NCBI RefSeq assembly: GCF_052048155.1
Contig: NZ_JBNAIK010000004.1
Location: forward strand, 50,418 to 114,417
Direction: 5' to 3'
Source: HIMB114 sp052048155
GTDB taxonomy: Bacteria > Pseudomonadota > Alphaproteobacteria > Pelagibacterales > Pelagibacteraceae
Length of the DNA stretch: 64,000 bases
The notes under the pieces are model-generated. The model did no database searches and was not told the DNA's origin. It was given only the letters and a program-made list of their open reading frames with translations. The translations under genes and the position numbers were made by a program. Below are positions 61,947-64,000 of this stretch, one piece after another (the first letter of the stretch is position 1; each line of letters begins with the position of its first letter).

Positions 61947-62567
61947 ATGAAAAATTATAAATTTTATCTATCTGATATAGACGCCGATACAAGCTTAAAA
62001 AATGCCTCAAGCATAGCCGTAGACGGTGAATTCAGTGGGTTAGACCCCAAGACTGATAGACTTCAACTTCTTCAGCTCTGCGATGGGTCAGATTTCGTTC
62101 ATCTAATTAAATTTGAAAAAAATTATAATGCTCCAAACCTAAAAGAAATTTTAGAGAATAATAAAATAAAAAAAATATTTCATTTTGGTCGAGCTGATTT
62201 GGGTTTTCTTAAGCAGCACCTGAATATTAATGTTGCCAATATTTTTGATACAAAAATAGCTTCCAAAATTTCCCGGAAGTTTTCTTCACGTCACGGTTAT
62301 AAAGATTTATGTCGTGATCTTATAAATATTAATTTATCAAAAGAATATCAAACTTCTGATTGGGGTAGGTCAATTGAAGAATATAGTGAAGATCAAATTA
62401 CTTATGCATGTAAAGATGTATTATATCTTCATAGAATAAAAAATGAATTAGAAAAAATTTTAAAAAGAGAAAATAAACTGGAATTAGCAGAAAAATGTTT
62501 TAGTTTTTTAGAAACGAGAACATCCTTAGATCTTGCTGGTTTAACGATAGATATATTTGAGCATTAG
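61947..62567 (+). CDS. rnd: Ribonuclease D (short, exonuclease domain only)
   Basis: A 206-residue DEDD exonuclease with VDGEFSGLDPKTDRLQLLQL (first Asp/Glu pair), HFGRADLGFL (second Asp) and DQITYACKDVLYLH (Tyr and last Asp). It lacks the C-terminal HRDC domain of longer RNase D proteins, as is common in alphaproteobacteria. Role: 3' trimming of tRNA and other structured RNAs. It begins a run with kdsD and lptC. Confidence 0.9.
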   Translation: MKNYKFYLSDIDADTSLKNASSIAVDGEFSGLDPKTDRLQLLQLCDGSDFVHLIKFEKNYNAPNLKEILENNKIKKIFHFGRADLGFLKQHLNINVANIFDTKIASKISRKFSSRHGYKDLCRDLININLSKEYQTSDWGRSIEEYSEDQITYACKDVLYLHRIKNELEKILKRENKLELAEKCFSFLETRTSLDLAGLTIDIFEH

Positions 62568-62568
62568 T

Positions 62569-63543
62569 ATGAAATCTGAAAAACAAATTTTAAATTTTGG
62601 TAAAAAATTAATTAAAGAGGAAGTTAGTGCTCTAACTAAAGTTCAAAAGAGACTAAATATCAATTTTTCAAAAGCAGTTAATTTAATTAACAATACAAAA
62701 GGAAATATTGTCTTTTCAGGCGTTGGAAAATCAAAACTAATACTAGAAAAAACTTGTGGTACATTCAGTAGTTTAGGCATCTCAAGCTACGTGCTTGATG
62801 CAAATCAGGCGACACACGGATCTCTCGGCAATTTAAAAAATAATGACACTTTAATCATTGCATCAAACAGCGGAAATACAAGTGAACTTATGGCAATTCT
62901 TAAATTTGCAAAAAAGTATAAAATCAAGATTTTGGGAATTTCTTCAAATTCAAAATCTCAGTTATTTAAAAACTCAGATATTAATATCGTATATCCAAAA
63001 GTAAAAGAAATTGGTGACAATAATTTTAAACTTGTTCCAACTTCCTCAACTACTGTGCTTTCTTCAATTGGAGATGCACTGGCAATTTCTGTTGCAAAAT
63101 TAAGAGGTTTTAAAATTAAAGAATTCGGAGAAACACACCCTAGTGGTTCTATAGGTAAAGCATTAACTCCAATTAAAGACCTTTTGATTACTGGAAAAAA
63201 TATTCCTTTCGTTAATAGCAAATGCTCATTTTCAAAAATACTGTCTGTTCTAGCCTCAAAAAGACTAGGTTGTGTTTTAATAAAAAATAATAAATCTAAA
63301 AAAATATCTATTATTACTGATGGAGATTGCTCTAGAGCAGTAGCAAAATATAAAAATTTAAGTTTGATAAAAGCTGATGATATAATGACTAAAAACCCGA
63401 GTTTTGTAAATGAAACGATTTTAGCTACAGAAGCTTTATCAAAAATGAATAGGAAAAGAATAACAGTACTTTTGGTAAAAAATAAAAATAAATTCAAAGG
63501 GTTAGTAAGTATTCATACTATTCTGGAATTTTTGGAAAAATGA
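62569..63543 (+). CDS. kdsD: Arabinose-5-phosphate isomerase KdsD (KpsF/GutQ)
   Basis: A 324-residue isomerase with an N-terminal SIS domain (NIVFSGVGKSKLI, ASNSGNTSELMAI, PTSSTTVLSSIGDALAI) and two C-terminal CBS domains. It makes D-arabinose-5-phosphate, the precursor of Kdo. The ATG at 62569 lies 1 nt after the rnd stop and is preferred to an upstream TTG at 62557. Its stop overlaps the lptC start (ATGA), tying Kdo supply to LPS export. Confidence 0.95.
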   Translation: MKSEKQILNFGKKLIKEEVSALTKVQKRLNINFSKAVNLINNTKGNIVFSGVGKSKLILEKTCGTFSSLGISSYVLDANQATHGSLGNLKNNDTLIIASNSGNTSELMAILKFAKKYKIKILGISSNSKSQLFKNSDINIVYPKVKEIGDNNFKLVPTSSTTVLSSIGDALAISVAKLRGFKIKEFGETHPSGSIGKALTPIKDLLITGKNIPFVNSKCSFSKILSVLASKRLGCVLIKNNKSKKISIITDGDCSRAVAKYKNLSLIKADDIMTKNPSFVNETILATEALSKMNRKRITVLLVKNKNKFKGLVSIHTILEFLEK

Positions 63544-64000
63544 TATCAATCAAAAAAAAAGCAAATATTTTTCTAATCTTTGCAATTTTATTTTTTTTTC
63601 TTTTTTATGGTTATTATATTTTTCAGAATAAAGGCACAATTAAAATTGAAGATACCAAAAATATATCACTCTCAAAAAACTCTTCTGACTCAAGTTTTGG
63701 AACAACTAAGTTTACAGATGTTGAGTACAAAATATCTTCTCAAAATAAACATGAGTATATTACAAAAGGAAATGAAGCATTTATAACTAAAAGTAAGCCT
63801 AATTTAATTCAATTAAATATTGTCAATAGCTTTACGACACTTAAGGACGGTTCTGTCTTAAATATAAAATCAGACAAAGCCATTTATAATAAAAAAACAA
63901 ATAATATTAAATATTATCAAAATGTGGTTATGACCAACAAAAATAAAATAATCACTTCAGATGTTGCCAATTTTTTTTCAAATAAAAATTTGATTAAATT
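63540..64000 (+). CDS. lptC: LptC, LPS export protein (3' partial)
   Basis: An ATG at 63540 inside the kdsD stop (ATGA) opens a frame that runs to the window end (153 full codons). The N-terminus is a short cytoplasmic segment and one membrane helix (about residues 9-28), followed by a beta-rich periplasmic part with NIKSDKAIYNKKTNNIKYYQ, then VVMTNKNKIITSDVANFFS, which matches the LptC pattern. LptC links the LptBFG transporter to LptA in the LPS bridge; lptA and lptB would be expected just downstream, outside this window. Confidence 0.88.
   Translation, partial: MISIKKKANIFLIFAILFFFLFYGYYIFQNKGTIKIEDTKNISLSKNSSDSSFGTTKFTDVEYKISSQNKHEYITKGNEAFITKSKPNLIQLNIVNSFTTLKDGSVLNIKSDKAIYNKKTNNIKYYQNVVMTNKNKIITSDVANFFSNKNLIK

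Noticed and set aside
62958..63497. 179-codon minus-strand frame within kdsD
   Set aside because: Antisense shadow of a well-supported gene; no family features, typical of AT-rich codon bias.
1..64000. Search for CRISPR arrays, transposases, phage genes, defence systems and riboswitches
   Set aside because: No spaced direct repeats, transposase motifs, phage proteins or recognisable riboswitch cores were seen; the region is core chromosome.

Overview
The window looks like a piece of a SAR11-clade (Pelagibacterales) alphaproteobacterial chromosome. The grounds are very high A+T content, A/T-ending codons, almost no spacer DNA, many 1-14 bp gene overlaps, and several small families typical of alphaproteobacteria (DUF2093 beside xseA, DUF3035 lipoprotein, DUF2948 beside murA/hisD, a class IIA HAD protein, short HisG with HisZ). 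All genes are housekeeping or envelope genes. I see no insertion sequence, prophage, CRISPR array, toxin-antitoxin pair or obvious foreign island, and no gene-free stretch longer than about 215 bases.

Layout. 1-4871: the protease pair tldD (cut by the window start) and pmbA/tldE, with rsmE, a 2-haloacid dehalogenase-like gene and ubiA between them. 4873-9629: an overlapping lipid A run (msbA-like exporter, waaA, lpxK, lpxL-like). 9626-16030: an M23 peptidase, DUF2093, xseA, purD, tadA, rluB, rsmD and pgi. 16023-22714: an envelope/translation/cofactor operon (aminotransferase, HAD, ribF, ileS, lspA, DUF3035 lipoprotein). 22774-24842: the groES-groEL heat-shock operon and a GC-rich two-way terminator shared with hisG. 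24842-28074: tRNA-His, hisS, hisZ, hisG. 28221-34551: a SHOCT protein, tRNA-Phe, maf, infA, hisD, DUF2948, murA, dcd, two small basic proteins, a cold-shock protein and a small lipoprotein. 34624-42766: tRNA-Thr, two dehydrogenases, and pyruvate dehydrogenase aceE-aceF followed by a serine hydrolase. 42775-53234: tRNA-Ser, a GT9 glycosyltransferase, lepA, pheT, pheS, rplT, rpmI, infC, thrS and a GT4 glycosyltransferase. 53267-64000: an alpha/beta hydrolase, gltB, gltD, uppP, an NDUFA9-like protein, rnd, kdsD and lptC (cut by the window end).

How the genes fit together. Much of the window serves the outer envelope: Kdo supply (kdsD), Kdo transfer (waaA), lipid A phosphorylation and acylation (lpxK, lpxL), flipping (msbA), LPS export (lptC), lipoprotein maturation (lspA), peptidoglycan precursors (murA, uppP) and probable sugar transferases. 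A second block is translation: five aminoacyl-tRNA synthetase genes for four amino acids (ileS, hisS, pheST, thrS), four tRNAs, infA, infC, L20, L35, lepA and rRNA/tRNA modification enzymes. Central nitrogen and carbon entry is represented by gltBD and aceEF.

The most unusual points are: an AceE-type pyruvate dehydrogenase E1 that carries two lipoyl domains at its N-terminus, one nearly identical at DNA level to the lipoyl domain of the adjacent E2; a tRNA-His that lacks an encoded G-1 and has A73, placed 5 nt ahead of a hisS of the divergent alphaproteobacterial type; a glycosyltransferase stop codon that shares its last base with the first base of tRNA-Ser; and extreme compaction, with divergent genes sharing 21-22 bp symmetric AT-rich spacers (one pair shares a 9-bp start palindrome) and convergent genes sharing antiparallel stop codons.
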